Source: Primula veris
Lineage: Eukaryota; Streptophyta; Magnoliopsida; Ericales; Primulaceae
Assembly (NCBI GenBank): GCA_963682055.1
Contig: OY821747.1
Span: 27,278,126-27,342,125 of the forward strand
Reading direction: 5' to 3'
DNA: 64,000 bases
The number at the start of each line of letters is the position of its first letter. Position 1 is the stretch's first letter. Shown here piece by piece: positions 1 to 12,744 of this stretch. Both the position numbers and the translations under genes were made by a program. A model generated the notes under the pieces. That model was not told where the DNA came from and searched no databases. It saw only the letters and a program-made list of their open reading frames with translations.

Positions 1-49
1 TTGGAAAAAAATTTAAATTTTTTTAAAAAAATCCAAAAACTTGTTTTTT

Positions 50-480
50 TGACAATCTAATGCAATTTTTTTAAAAAAATAATGCAAATTCTCGACAATC
101 TAATGTAAAATTTTGACAATATAATAGAAATTATAATTCAATTTTTGTGACAATCTAATACAATTTTTTGACAATTTAATAAACAGTTTATTAAAAAAAT
201 TTGACGATCTAATATATATTTTTTGATAATCTAATATAAAAAACTTAATAATCTAATATAAAGTATTTGATAATTTAATTAAAAAAATTTGGCAATCGAA
301 TATGTTTTTTTGAAAATCAAATATAATTTTTTTTAGAATCTATTACAATTTTCTTGACAATTTAATACAATATTTTTGACACTCTAATGCAAATTTTTTA
401 AGAATATAATAAAACATTTTTTTTCAATATAATACGGTATTTTTGACAATCTAATACATTATTTTTATAAAAATTTAAAA
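50..480. repeat. Degenerate ~22-bp minisatellite
   Basis: About 17 diverged units with a 21-22 bp period follow each other, each built around a core like TGACAATCTAATACAA followed by a T-run. Cores are seen near 50, 92, 113, 148, 169, 202, 223, 246, 269, 291, 312, 335, 355, 377, 402, 424 and 445. The units differ by point changes and T-tract length, which suggests an old array. It probably continues beyond the left edge of the window. Confidence 0.7.
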
Positions 481-1070
481 ACTCCAAAGAAATCCAAATA
501 GAAAAATGACAGTCTAATTAGGTTAGTCTTATAGTTTTGTCAATATGTGAGGCTTATTTGTTAACCATTAAAACTCATGGATCGAATACTAGTTAATTTA
601 TTTTGTTAAATCTCCAAAAAAGGTCCCTGACCAATTAAAACCAGCAACTAGCGTTGCCTTCCGCCGCCGCCAGTCCACTCGTCACAGCGAAATACTCCAT
701 CTGTCAACACCATATCAGAAAACGATCTCGGCTTATGGAAAATAAAACATCAATCTATATATATATATAGTCACAGACGAACTCAGGTCTGACCAGAAAG
801 AGAGGCAGCGACGGGACTGTGGAGATCCATCTATGGTGTCGTCAGATCTCGTCGGAACAGGATATATATATATATATATATACTATTACTTTTATATATA
901 TATACTATTACTTTATGTCTAGAGGTCTTATGAGGCATTGAAACAAATATTTACAAAATAGTATTGATAGTTTGAAAAATTACAAATAAAAAAACTACTA
1001 AGTAAAACTGCTAAAATAAAAATAACTGTTTCACGTTACCATTTCTCTTCCTTATTATATCTCTACCTTT
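481..1070. other. AT-rich intergenic sequence
   Basis: No supported gene. A short GC-richer patch with a (CCG)n run lies near 660-740, and TA dinucleotide runs occur near 757-770 and 863-905, including a repeated motif like TATATATACTATTACTTT. No convincing splice sites or reading frame connects these pieces. Confidence 0.5.
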
Positions 1071-1086
1071 CTCTCTCTCTATTATT

Positions 1087-1129
<43 letters not shown>
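1071..1129. repeat. Compound (CT)n-(TA)n microsatellite
   Basis: Interrupted CT repeats pass directly into a long uninterrupted TA repeat ending at about 1129. A second, shorter CT-then-TA tract lies near 2601-2645. Confidence 0.85.
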
Positions 1130-2814
1130 GCTATTATCTCTCTATTATTATCTTTCCACCATAATTGCCCCTCCGTTTATTGAAGATTCTACTATAACGG
1201 CTTACAGATTTTTTTTTGATTTACACTCATCGGGTGGACAGGTCCGCTAGTATATAATATGTGTAGAGATGAGAGGGAGAGCAAAACTGTAATTGGAGAT
1301 GGAGAGAGTATTTTTGGTTAATGATAAAAATAGAATTTAGACCTTTTTATATTTAGAGTAGAGTGTATCAAAACTAAATTAAAATGTTTGAAAAAGTAAA
1401 TTATGCTAATAAAAATTGTAAGAGATACTAAAATCTAATAATAATCTTTAATTGATAGCGGTCTCCAATTTGTTCCTCTATGACATAGAATTTCAACTTA
1501 GGCCCAAATTTTTGTTACTATTGTTATTATTAGAATTGAATTTGATTTGTAAAAAACACAGGAAGTTTAAAATCAAATTGAAAATAGAAATGTTTCTAAA
1601 AAAAATTGCTTTATAATTGTACTATGAGCAACCAAAATCTTTTGAGTCTTGGGCAATTCTCGTAGTCGGGTCTCCCCTGCGTATGACGCATATTAATCAA
1701 TATTTGGTTCATCACCAGTGTAAATTAACTAATCCTGGTAAAAGTTTATTACATTATTTTGGATACTTTTTTACCGTCTACTTTTGCGTTTTTTGTAAAT
1801 TTAAAGTTTTCAATTCTTTTAAATATTTTTTTTATGTTTGTGGTAATTTTGTTGTGTTTCTGAACAATTTTCACTTTACCTTTTACTAGCTTTTTCGGCT
1901 TTTTAATGTTTTTGTAATTTTATTACTATCTTTTAGTATTAATATATAGATAGTATGATCCATTTGGCAACATATTTTTTTAGTGTATTTTTGAATTTTA
2001 TATTTTAAAAATTTGTTGATGTTTGCCAATTCAGATTATTCAGTTTGTGAAAATATGATTTTTAGACTGAAAAATCTAAAAAATCAAGATTTTTAAAATC
2101 TAATTTTTTAATAGATTTTCAAAACTTATTTTGAACTAAAAAATCTGCTATTTAAACATAGGCCACATCCGGTTATTTCAAACTTATTAACTCAAGCATA
2201 TTAACCGTTATTTTCATTCTAAATTGTTTGATGCAAAAATTGAATCTTTCAAATAGATTAATCAATAGTAAAATAAACTTAATATAAGTTAAAAACTAGT
2301 GACCAGCCGAGCCCTTTAATTGGAGTGAATATGTACGTTATGTTACAAATTAGAAAGCGTGTGCTATACACTTACGAGGGAAAACATATCCGATGGTTAT
2401 CAAATTAGAAATAGTTTAGATTATCTATCAAATTAATAAAGATTGATATGTTATGTACCATTTTTGTCAAAAATAAATAACCATTGTAAAATAAAAAATT
2501 AGTGTGAAAAATAAAATAAAAATGGAGAGAGAAGAGAGACGAAGGAAATTTCATGAATCTCTCAAACAGATACTCTTTCCCCCTCCTCCACCCCAAGTGC
2601 TCTCTCTCTCTCTATATATATATATATGTATATTTATATATACATATATAACTGTGCAATATAATAATACATTATGACATGTGTAGCTTTTTTTTCTTTT
2701 AATTCTTACTATGATTAATGGGGTTAATTATATTTAAACAGGAAATTAAAAAAGAGGAACTTGCCAGTTTAAACTCACATGGTCTTATTCCAGGTTCCTT
2801 TTTTTTTTTTTTTA
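1130..2814. other. AT-rich intergenic sequence
   Basis: Only short, compositionally driven open frames are present (for example 1617-1889 plus, 2405-2596 minus). Neither resembles a protein family. Apart from the CT/TA tract near 2601-2645 and poly-T runs, nothing is recognisable. Confidence 0.5.
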
Positions 2815-3400
2815 CTTAAATTTACTAGTTAAATAAAAAAGATATAATTTTTTTTATGGGTTTGTAAAATCATTTAAGGATGCACATAGTGGAAGCTAAT
2901 TGATGAAGATATATTATTATTTTGCTTTTGACTCTTTTTTGTACTACAATTTGTTTAAAATAATGATTTCACATCCCTTATCTATATTGTCAAATAATTA
3001 TTACAGGTTTCCCTTTTAGTCATATTTACTATTTAATTATAAACAAGATTACATCTTTTTAATGGGTTTGTAAAATCATATACAATGATGCAAATAGTGG
3101 AAGCTAAATGATGAAGATAATTATTATTTTAATTTTACAATTTGCTTTGTCTTCTTTTTTACTATAATTTGTTTAAAATACTGATTCGACATCTCTTTAT
3201 ACTCAATTTACTCTTTAACTATAAAAAAGTTTATATCTTTTTTATGGGTTTATAAAATCTTACAATGTACTAAAAGTAAAATCATATAATGATGAAGATA
3301 ATTTTTATTTGATTCATATATTGCTTTGTCTTCTTTTTTTCTTACTACAATTAGTTTAAAATAATGATTTGGCATCCTTTATCTAAATTGCCGAAAATCA
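2815..3400. repeat. Three-copy tandem repeat, ~180-205 bp units
   Basis: The landmark ATGGGTTTGTAAAATC (or a one-base variant) recurs at about 2856, 3062 and 3244. Each time it is preceded by TTTACT..TTAA..ATAAA and followed by GATGAAGATAAT, a TTGCTTT..TCTTTTTT tract and TTTAAAATAATGATT. Units are diverged by substitutions and small indels, so the array is not young. Confidence 0.7.
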
Positions 3401-3546
3401 AAATTTGAAATGTTAATCGTATAGTTCAAATGTTAAATTAAACGATTTACTTTTGAAAATTTTCATTCCGGATTAGTACAAGTTTTGGCGGCTTAAAATT
3501 GCACGTAGTTTCGTATAGTTGAATTACATAAGAACGGAGGGAGAAG
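3396..3546. repeat. Stowaway-like MITE remnant (one end visible)
   Basis: The end ACGGAGGGAG, preceded by a segment with AATTGCACGTAGTTTCGTA, resembles the terminal inverted repeat of plant Stowaway/Mariner MITEs. A related segment lies at 12215-12353. I could not find the opposite terminus, so this may be a truncated copy or a chance match. Confidence 0.35.
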
Positions 3547-3587
3547 TTTTTTTTTTTTACTTGACATTATATTTTATGTAAATTTAG

Positions 3588-5173
3588 GAGATGAATTAGC
3601 AGAATTTAAGACCTCGTCTAATAGCGAGGATGAGAGAGATTGTGGCCCGGATAAGCCGACTAGGGCACAGCGAAAAAGGGTCAGGAAGAAGAAAATGAAG
3701 GAATATGACGAGCGTCGAAACGGATTGATTGGGCCACTGATGGATGCTCCTGATGAAGCCGAAGGTGTTCGACAAAACGCTACTGAGAAATCGTGTATCG
3801 AAAATGATCAGGATGGTAAATTTATTCGTACTTTGGATTATACTTGGGTTATCATGAGCAGTGTTTTAAAAAGCGAAAACTTAGCTAAAGCGTTATTTCC
3901 AGAGCTACGCTGAAAGAGTAAGCTTTTAGCGGTCTAAAAAGCGGAAAAGCAAGCTTTTTTTAAGGTTTGAATCAAGTTTTGTACTATGAATCACGCTTTT
4001 TAAAACAAAGATCATGAGCATGGTTTTTTACATTTATGGAGCCTGTTTGGCATGATATTTTATTAGGCATACGAAAGAGTTGGGATCATTTAGCTTAAAG
4101 TCAGAGTCGGCCAAGTGATTGGGGTAGCCGAAGGCCAATATAATTTGGTTGCGCTCTTTTACGAAGTATTCCAAAATTTCGCTTTGAAACTTTTTAGTTT
4201 ATTATCATTATCGTTCCTAGTTATGGTATGTACATTTACTACACGTAATTTGTTTGCAGACATCGTTGTTTAAACCTACTGTAGTTAGTTTCTATCTGTA
4301 GTCAGTGCCGCTGGGGTTGCTCAATTTTTTTTGTTTCCAGTCGGGTTGCCCAATGCTCGAGCCTTAGTGCCTTACCTGTCTGGCCTCTATTGCAGCTCAT
4401 AAGTAAAAAAGTAAAATGAGTATAGAAGAGGCAAGCAAAATATCATATCGGTATTAAATGTGCATGCTATCCGTATTGTGTTTTGAAATTATGATCAAGC
4501 TTTTGGAGACTTAAGTGTTTGCGCCCTCCTCCTAGTGAGTGAATAATTTGTTGATGTCGAGTCATGTTCAGCAGTTATGCTTGCAACATTATTGTTTGTA
4601 TTCCAAGGACCAAAACAAAAACTTTTCGCCACTTTAGAATTAGGTAGGTATGCTACATTGAAGGGAGAGAAGTCCTCTGGGGTTAATGTGGGTCCTGTCA
4701 TACGCTGAAAATTTAAAAATCATATTGACAAGGAACCATAATTAAATAGCTCTTATTAGGATGTGCCCTGGGTGGGCAAACTAAGTCGGATTCAAATGCA
4801 GTAGCTCAGTAGAATAGAAATAATCAAGATCATGAGTTGTTCTGAATTGAAGCTTTAGTAAATGATTCAAATACTATTTGCTGGAAAGCTATGTTAAGTA
4901 GGAATGTAGGATAGTAGAGTAATATATAGCCTTCGGATTTATTCGATCTTGTTATATTAGTTATGCTGGAGTACGGAACTTAAGAGTTTTAACACTGTAT
5001 TGGTTTCTTTGTGCTGTGTTTTAGGTGAGGTAGCTCCATGTACAAGCCAGAGCAAGGTAAAGCACAGAAGAAGAGCTAAAAAGTTGGCAAAGGAGAAACC
5101 AAAGTCCTCTATTGCTGAAAAGTCTAAAAAAGATTGCGATTCTATAGAATCTGGATTTGATCATAAGAACTGA
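3588..5173 (+). CDS. Hypothetical basic protein, 3' part, two candidate exons
   Basis: I do not recognise a named family. A possible exon starts after the acceptor TTTAG at 3583-3587 and is open in one frame through 3815. It encodes an acidic stretch followed by the Lys/Arg-rich motif TRAQRKRVRKKKMKE and an IGPLMD-like motif. A donor G|GTAAAT at 3815/3816 leaves phase 1. The acceptor TTTTAG at 5019-5024 opens an exon starting GT, which restores a Gly codon, and reading continues through another basic run (KHRRRAKKLAKEK) to TGA at 5171-5173. If the intron is retained, translation stops at 3913 instead. The phase match supports a real gene with a nuclear-type basic C-terminus. No start codon or upstream exon was found, so the gene is either truncated or its 5' exons are too diverged to see. 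Function unknown. Confidence 0.4.
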
Positions 5174-6082
5174 AGCTGCAGCAGTGATTTTGAACTTAGT
5201 CCAAGAAAAGGGCAATTTATATCCCGTCTTTATTTCCATGTTTGTTCGTGAAAAGTTATGACAACAGCAACGGTGTCTTATTTCCATCAGCAACGAAGGC
5301 TTGCATTAAACAGCACGTAAGAGTTTCAGATGTTGAAAAACTTTGATTCTTCTAAAGATTTTGCTTCCATTGAAGAATCACTCAGTCTATGGCTTTGTGT
5401 GCAACTTAAATGGTTCAGAATTTAAAATTTTCATATCAGTGTGACTGTTTCTGGTATCTTAAAAGTTTCTAGTTTTGAAAGCACAAATTATAACAGATTT
5501 TAGGTTTATTAAGTATCGGTATGTAAACTTATTTTTAAGAGAGTTTTTTTTTTTGTTATAGTTGCATTGTTTAGTATTCAAGCAAACCACGACACCTGGT
5601 TGTTGTAAGGTATTGGGTGAATCACCACGGTAAGTTTCACCGCGTATGATGTTGGATCAAAAGTGTAATATTCGGTTTACAACTCAATTAAGTTCAGACA
5701 GACATACTTCAGGCCATATTGAAACTAAGTGAGACCGCAAGTGAGCCAACTTGAGGCCTAACAGGAAAATCATTACCTATGATAAGATACATTTATGCTT
5801 TGACGAATAATGCTACAGCAAGAAAGAAATCTCTTAATCGAAGATCATATGACAACTTAGTATTTGTTTGTGTAAAAAATACATATCCCCTAGCTGATTT
5901 CAATTTGCGGAAAGCTGATATATCTATCATTGACTGAATTCAAACTCTTCAGTCACGAATATTGAAAAAGTGCCGGAATTGGTCCTCATACTTTGAGAAA
6001 TGAAGAATCGGAAAATGCAATTTATGAACAACTCTTTTCTACAAGGCCACAATGATACATGTAAGGTTCGAACATCATGCAT
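5174..6082. other. Intergenic sequence between convergent genes
   Basis: No coding region is supported. It is AT-rich and lies between the 3' end of the plus-strand hypothetical gene and the 3' end of the minus-strand GT34 gene, so it should contain both 3' untranslated regions. Confidence 0.5.
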
Positions 6083-7336
6083 CTAATTACTTGGTTCAGC
6101 TAATCCATAAGCACGTAGCACTTGATTATCGGCAAAATTTAAGGCCTTCTCTATTCCTTTCCAGCAAGAATCGCCACTGTACATAGGATTATGGTCACCA
6201 CTACACGGTTGACACCCGGTAAAATGAGTAACAAACGGTCTCTTTCCGCTACCTTTTTCAAAACCTTCACTCTTTAGATATTTCTCCCACTCTTCATAAT
6301 AGCTCTCTCTCACTTTCTCGGCATGTCGCCTCTTTAGCTGTGGAAAATTCGTTTCTAATTTGGCATAGTTGCTAGTAATATTATTGAATGTTTCCACTAA
6401 TCCTTCCCAATACCCTTGAAAACAATATTCATTTTCAATGTATACCTTCTTTGCCCACGTGTCTTTTTTTTTCAATAATAAGTAAACGAGAGCTGATTGA
6501 TCGTCTGAAATCGTGTTCGCTTTGTCTTTAAGCGTCTTCGCTAATATTTGACCCCATTTATGGTAGTCGATGCTTTTTGGGCCCATGTTGGCCCAAACAT
6601 CCATAAAGTCCATAGACCATTGGCAGTTACGGATCAAGAAAACACCTGCATTAACACCGACCCAACTTTTATATTCGTAAATCATCTCCGACCATCCGTC
6701 AAGAACAAGATTGTAATTTCTATACTTTTTCAAGGGTAATTTGAATTCCATATCGGTGAAAACCGCATCAGAATCAACCCAATAGATCCACTCCGCCTCT
6801 GGATGGGCCAACATGGCGGCGCGTATAACGGGTATTTTGGCCCAATACGAGGGCATTTTCTGGTGTAAGAAGGCATTGTTGTAAAATATATCATGGCCGT
6901 GTATACGACCATAGTCAACCTTGTTTTTAAAGAATCTAAGTAGTAAATGATCACCAAAAGGGTTCTTACAAACAGAAGGTTGTGATCCCGTCACGAGGAG
7001 TATCCTCTCATCTGCTCTGTTAAAAAAAGACGAGTGCTGGTCGAGCCAACTTCCCCTTTTTTCATCCCAATTAGTGACTGGTTTATCAATTGTATAGCTC
7101 AACTCTGTATCATCGTAGAAAGATGCTTCATATGGTTTTTCATAGAACATTTCCGGCTCGGGTGATAGGCTTTTGATTCGTTCATTGGGTATCAGTGTGC
7201 CATAGAGGACTTGCCATGGGTTAGAAGTGGACCATAAAGCCCAAAATACAAAAAAAGCAAATGTTACCACGCCTATGAACAAAAACGATAACGGTTGAGC
7301 TTGCCCGGCGGTTTTGACCATAGTTAAAATTTGCAA
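6083..7336 (-). CDS. GT34 glycosyltransferase, galactomannan galactosyltransferase-like
   Basis: A 417-residue type II Golgi membrane protein of family GT34, which adds alpha-1,6 galactose or xylose to mannan or xyloglucan backbones. It has a short cytosolic N-terminus, a single membrane segment at about residues 16-35, a stem, then the GT34 catalytic domain from about 105. Visible marks are LLVTGSQPSVCKNPFGDH, the metal-binding DSD at 188-190 within WVDSDAVFTDMEF, LVLDGW, NAGVFLIRNCQWSMDFMD, DDQSA and the C-terminal HFTGCQPC. The overall sequence fits the galactomannan galactosyltransferase/MUCI10 subgroup better than the xyloglucan xylosyltransferases, which is a judgement from memory of the family. 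The start could be Met1 or Met6 (7321). The gene is a single exon, whereas its paralogue at 12745-14214 has an intron right after the matching FQG motif. It looks intact. Confidence 0.88.
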   Translation of the reverse strand: MQILTMVKTAGQAQPLSFLFIGVVTFAFFVFWALWSTSNPWQVLYGTLIPNERIKSLSPEPEMFYEKPYEASFYDDTELSYTIDKPVTNWDEKRGSWLDQHSSFFNRADERILLVTGSQPSVCKNPFGDHLLLRFFKNKVDYGRIHGHDIFYNNAFLHQKMPSYWAKIPVIRAAMLAHPEAEWIYWVDSDAVFTDMEFKLPLKKYRNYNLVLDGWSEMIYEYKSWVGVNAGVFLIRNCQWSMDFMDVWANMGPKSIDYHKWGQILAKTLKDKANTISDDQSALVYLLLKKKDTWAKKVYIENEYCFQGYWEGLVETFNNITSNYAKLETNFPQLKRRHAEKVRESYYEEWEKYLKSEGFEKGSGKRPFVTHFTGCQPCSGDHNPMYSGDSCWKGIEKALNFADNQVLRAYGLAEPSN

Positions 7337-9224
7337 TTTTCAACACCCCTGAAGGATTTTGTTACACATTTTCTTTCTTGGAATCTAGCTTTATTCAACT
7401 TGAGTAACTTGCTAAAGCATTAAACCTTTCTAATTGTCAACTCTTTCAAGTAAGTTGTGATGCATATGTATCGGATAAATAATCTTTTAGTTAAGAGAAT
7501 AGACAAGTTTTAAGTTTTGAGTTTGATGACTAATGTAATACGTATGTTGATTACGATGTGCTTTATTAATCACTTCTTACTTTAGGCCTGATTAAGTCTT
7601 TAGTTTAAGTTGTTTTGGAGTGTAACAAATGGAACATGTAAGCTAATATAAGTTAACGTAATTGACTTGGGTTTTTTTGTTTTGTTTTGTTTTGTTTTAC
7701 TACCAAGTACCAACTTTGCATACGTACGATTTTGTTTCTGCACTGATATATGTGCATATTAGTCTGAGGACTTACATACAGATATGTAAATGGCCAAATT
7801 CATCAAAGACCCTGATTATTTATATATCCTGCTAGTGATACAAACTAGAGTTAAAGTGAACAACAAACTACATTTCCATCATGTACTAGAATTTTTATAT
7901 ACCTTTTCTTGTTTAGAAAATATGCCAATATTTTTTTTTTTTCTATCTCCATGCACATACATATATACGAGCTCACGAATCAAACAAGCATTCGGACACT
8001 TTCCGAGGTCATTTAAAAAAGCTTATGAGCTCAAATTGCTCCAGTTTGTCTTATGTCAATTGTTTCTACATCCCTGCTTATACTTGTTTGTACTCGATCG
8101 GAAAAGTTTAAGAAGATGGAACAAAATTCGGTCGCAACTAGCTAAAAAAGTTGATGACATCCGTCAAGAAAGTCCTTATCCTCCGGAACACATCTTAATG
8201 ACTCGATTTAAAGTTTGTACAGTTCTTTAATGTTTAATAATATAGATTTAGATAAAGACCAGTATGTTTAAATTACTATGGTCAATAAATGGACAGGTAC
8301 TATACTATCATTTTATTTTTATTTTGGTAAAAACAGCTTACATCATTATTATTTGAAACAAATTTTTTTTTATGGGATAGATCCCATAGTGGTCCTTAGG
8401 AATAAAAAAAACTATCCAATTACTTGAAAAACTGATAATCAGAAATTACAGACATACAAGCCTATAGTTACTTGGAGGAAAAAAATGTTAAAACAAACTA
8501 TGATCGTGGAGCCTAATATTCAAATAAAATGAGCACAAAAAACTCTTGGTTCTCTTTATACCCCATAACTTTATATCTCCAAATATAGATCATATGTGAT
8601 TTAAGTTGAGTGGTTTTTGATACTCAAAATCTAAAAAATATCAAACTCCAGCCATAGCTCATACTAGCAATAAAACCTCAGAGTGATTTTACAAAAAAAT
8701 CATTACAGTTTAAAACTGTACTAATCATGAAACAAAGTAATGTTTTAAGCCTCGTCAGCTTTACATCATCAAGTTGAAAATAGCTAAATTCCTTCATCAT
8801 CAGTGTTAATACTTTGCCTCAAAACGCATCAACTCATCTAGTTGTCTTCATAATATCAATCTGAATCTAAAATCAAGCTAATTAGTATAATTAAGCACAT
8901 CATTTCTCAGAACAAAGTCCTTCTTGAAAATTTGCCTTAAAGCACAAAAAAGTTCAGAAAAAAAATCCTCATAACCTTTAAAGATCTATTATCATCTATA
9001 TCAAGTACAAATGACAACATGACCTTATCAAAGGTTAAAACCTCAAAAAAAGCTTATTGGTTAAAACTCTCTTATATCTTAAAATAACTACCACTTAGAC
9101 AAGAAGTGTTTTTTTGATATAAAAAATATGCATCATAGGTATTTTTGGGTAAATCCATTGTCATGAAAGTCGTAAAATTCTTGCCACTTGAACCCATTTT
9201 TACCAAGCCATCTGCAACTTGATT
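7337..9224. other. AT-rich intergenic sequence
   Basis: Contains the presumed promoter of the minus-strand GT34 gene near 7340-7500. A 146-codon plus-strand frame at 7790-8230 has no recognisable domain and shows low-complexity composition, so I do not call it. The part nearest 9200 may be the 3' end of the LINE remnant. Confidence 0.5.
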
Positions 9225-10915
9225 CTATAATCTAAAAACATGCGCAATAGTAAAGCAAACATAATCCATTAATGTAATAATATCCTCCCATAAATTAGAA
9301 AAGTTAATGCCCGGAGAGGATTTACTATTCCACCATTTTACAATCATTTCTGAATCTGTTCCAACAAGAATATTAGTTATCCCCATAGTGTAGCAAATAC
9401 ACAAAGCATTTTTAAGAGTCATTAATTCAGCATAGGTATTAGTGTGATTTCCAATATAACATGCAAATGCCAAAATTAGAGTATCGTTATGATCTTTTAA
9501 AATATCACCACACCCACTAGAACTATCACTGAAAGAAGAACCATCTAAGTTAAGTTTTAATCTACCAGAAGGTGTACACGTTCACCAAACCAATTTAGTT
9601 TTTTTCCTCTTACAAAAGATAGGCATGACATTCAAAGAAATAAAGGTTAAGCAATGAAAGTTATTAGCAGGGTTTTTTAGGTTTAAGCAAGAAATTTAAA
9701 TCTCTTAGCCACTTTAATCACTTTATTAATGATACTATCATCACACATCTTCTCATTATCAAACATTTATTTATTTTTACTTAACCAAATCTCCCATATA
9801 ATAAAAAATGGAACCAGAGAAGCTAAAATACCAGTATGAGATTGATCACATAAATTACATCATTTTACCATATTTTGCTTCCAACTATCTGTTAAGCATA
9901 TATTAAAACCAAAGACCTTGATGAAATAGCTCTAAACATGTTTGCAAATATCACTAGATCCAAAGAGATGACCAGCGATATTAAGAACATGATTAGTGCA
10001 ACAAGAGTACATAGTGACTAAGCAAACACCAACTTTTTTAAGATCTCCATCAAGTTTAATAGTTGTAAACCAAAGTTTTCAAGAAAAAAAATACTAATTT
10101 TAGTGGGCAAAGAAGGATTCCAAATAAATTTAGCCACAGTTAAAATAAGTTTATTTTTTCTCTAAGAAAATTATACGAATTTTTAGAGGTAAAATCACCA
10201 TTGAAAGAATGTGGTCCGTATCTAACATTTTTTTCCTTTCTCAAAAATAGATTTTTACTAGTAACTTTAAGCATAAGTTCATTTCCCCCATGTGATATAA
10301 TAAACTAGTATCCCATCCATCAGAATTAATGACTTGATTCAAGAGTACATTAGGGAAAATAACGTTAAAAGAATGACAAAGAGGACCATCAGCTAACCAA
10401 TTTTCATAACATAAACTAACTGAAACTTCATTGATATTCCATAAACTATTATCTACCAAAATCTTGAAATGAGTGCTAAACATTTTCCAAACACAAGAAT
10501 GGTTAGCATGAACAACAGGCTCACTCCAGTTAAGATTATTTCTAAAATACTTTTGAAGCATAAAACAGTACAAGGAGAATCAATCTACAGCAATGTCCAT
10601 CTCATTTTTGCATGTAAAGCCTTCATAAACTCTTGTAAACTCGTTACCCCTATACTACCCCCATTCACAATAAAAGATAAGTTACCCGACTTAATCCAAT
10701 GATGCTTAACTTGTCCATTAGTCTCTTCCCAAAAAACATTTGCAAATCTTTTTTCAATCAACCAAATTAGAGGGATTTAGAACGTCAAGTATATGTAATG
10801 GAATAGAAGATAAAACATGTTCAATAAGAGTGAACTTAGTACCGGGAGATAAAAAATTAGCTTTCCAGCTATCCATTTTCTTACTAATTTTTTCAACAGA
10901 AGGATCATACATAAC
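9225..10915 (-). mobile_element. Decayed LINE (non-LTR retrotransposon), 3' portion
   Basis: Read on the minus strand, broken frames carry successive parts of a plant L1-type polyprotein. The C-terminal segment of the reverse transcriptase region (SWKANFLSPG, LSSIPLHIL) lies near 10,870-10,780. The linker with FLG and HHWIKSG lies near 10,730-10,680. A zinc-binding zf-RVT-like region (VLNIAGHLFGSSDICKHV) lies near 9,990-9,930. An RNase H domain of the RVT_3 kind (YAELMTLKNAL, GTDSEMIV) is in the frame 9225-9473. Frames are interrupted by several stops and frameshifts, and the 5' half (endonuclease, catalytic RT core) is missing, as expected of 5'-truncated LINE copies. It separates the two GT34 paralogues. 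Confidence 0.8.
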
Positions 10916-12744
10916 ATAACAGAAGTAAGTCTAGTATAGTACTATACTATCAATTAGTGATTTAGTTTTTTTTAACAAGTTATTCTGAAATTATTGCAAA
11001 TAACAAACGTTATTGCTGGCTTAGCGCCTTAGCCGGATGCATAATCAGTGTGTTGGTTTTAAAAAGTTATTGATCTGACATTTATTTTGGGAAAATTCCA
11101 TTCATTTTTTTTTTCTTTACCTGATCGATTGTGAGTCTATATAGTCCGGTGATGATACGAGCTATTGAAAACTCCGCCACTCTGTAACGTTTAACTTTTT
11201 ATATCTAATTTTCGTTTCAACTGAATTATATTAAAGTCGTCTAAAATAGAATAATGTTAACTAGAATCAAAAGGGCCAAAAGGGCGTACACAAGCCTTTA
11301 TGCAGAATTGTGTTTCCGTGGATTACACAGTATTTATTAGTATTTGAAAGTCATGTAGCCCTTGGTCCAATAATTGATCGATACGAAACTACATATCAGT
11401 TAATATTATCGTTATTAACTTTATTATTGTTATTTCCATTTAACAGTAGACGAGCTTATCGTTTGTTAAAGACCGCATAGCCATGACGCTAAGTTATTTT
11501 AGTATTTAATTAGTTGTACTCTTGTTAAATAAACAAACCGTTTGCATAAAAAAAAGTGTCAAATGGATAAAAAAAAAATAAATTTTGATTAATATTTAAG
11601 TTTAGGGTAGGTACCCATAGAGTTCTATATTTTTATTTGAGTTTTTAGTGTGTTGTACAATTTGTTTTTAATTTATCAAATTTTAATTTGTTGAAAATAG
11701 AAAAAATAAATTAATTATTGAAAAGCATTATCTAATCATTCATTTTCTAATCTAACGGTGATTAAACTGACTGTAAAATAAAGAGTCAAATAATCCGACT
11801 GTTATAAAGAGGCACTCAACTTATATGCTCATAATTCGATATGAATTAGAAGTTATCTATTTAGTTTTAACATAACTTATATTTTCTCACCAAGTCTTCT
11901 AAATTCTCGCCTAAATTCCCTATTTTTACTTTTTTCCGTTAAAACGGCAATTTATCGGTAGAGAAAAGTGTCTTCAGCTCTTAATTATTTGACTTTAAAA
12001 AACATCATATCTGAATCATTGGAATAGTTTTTTTTTTTTTATAAATCTGGTCACGTATCGTTAGTTATTAAAAAAAAAATAGAAAATAATTTCACCCGTT
12101 GAACCCATCCTCAGAATTTATTACTCATTTCCCAATTAATTGTACATGGTCAAACTACTTACAATTTTTATCGGCGAATAACTTATATCAAAATTATTGG
12201 AATAAATTTTTTTAAAAGTTAATAATATAGTAAAAACATTAAATTATATTATTTAGTTTTGAAATTTTTCATTTCGATAATTTTAAAAAATATTATAAAA
12301 CGGTTTAAATTGTACATAATTTCGTAGATGACAATTAAACAAAGGGAGGGAGTACTATCACCGGCCACAAAGTCTTATTTTATGATGTGTGCAAAGGAAA
12401 CCGAATATATTTGTAAATATATAATCAAAATCTCCATTCCCAAGTCACAAAACATGGAAGGCAGTTAAAGCATAACATGTTACAAACTAGAAACAAGGCT
12501 GAAATTGCTACTCTAGAAAATCTCGAATAAGAAGATCGATATATACCTTGCCATTTGGAGAATTTAGCACTATGATCATGAGTCATGACCATATATATTC
12601 CTTATCTGTTATGGTATACTCCCCCATTAGCTTGTAACATAAACTAAACGATAAAAGGAAAAAATATTACAAGAAATTGGCTTCCCATTACATAAACTAA
12701 TACCTCAAATTTATCTAAAATTTTCTCATTAGTTTAACACTTTT
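10916..12744. other. AT-rich intergenic sequence with Stowaway-like remnant
   Basis: No gene is supported. The segment 12215-12353 ends in AAAGGGAGGGAGTA and shares AATTGTACATAATTTCGTA with the repeat at 3396-3546, suggesting a second copy of the same Stowaway-like family. The last ~300 bp presumably hold the 3' untranslated region of the second GT34 gene. Confidence 0.45.

Noticed and set aside
1617..1889. 90-codon plus-strand frame rich in Phe and Tyr
   Set aside because: Typical of T-rich DNA; no domain or supporting signal.
4495..4701. 68-codon minus-strand frame
   Set aside because: Lies inside the predicted intron of the plus-strand gene, with no family resemblance.
7790..8230. 146-codon plus-strand frame
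   Set aside because: No domain, aromatic-rich AT-driven composition, no convincing promoter or splice signals.
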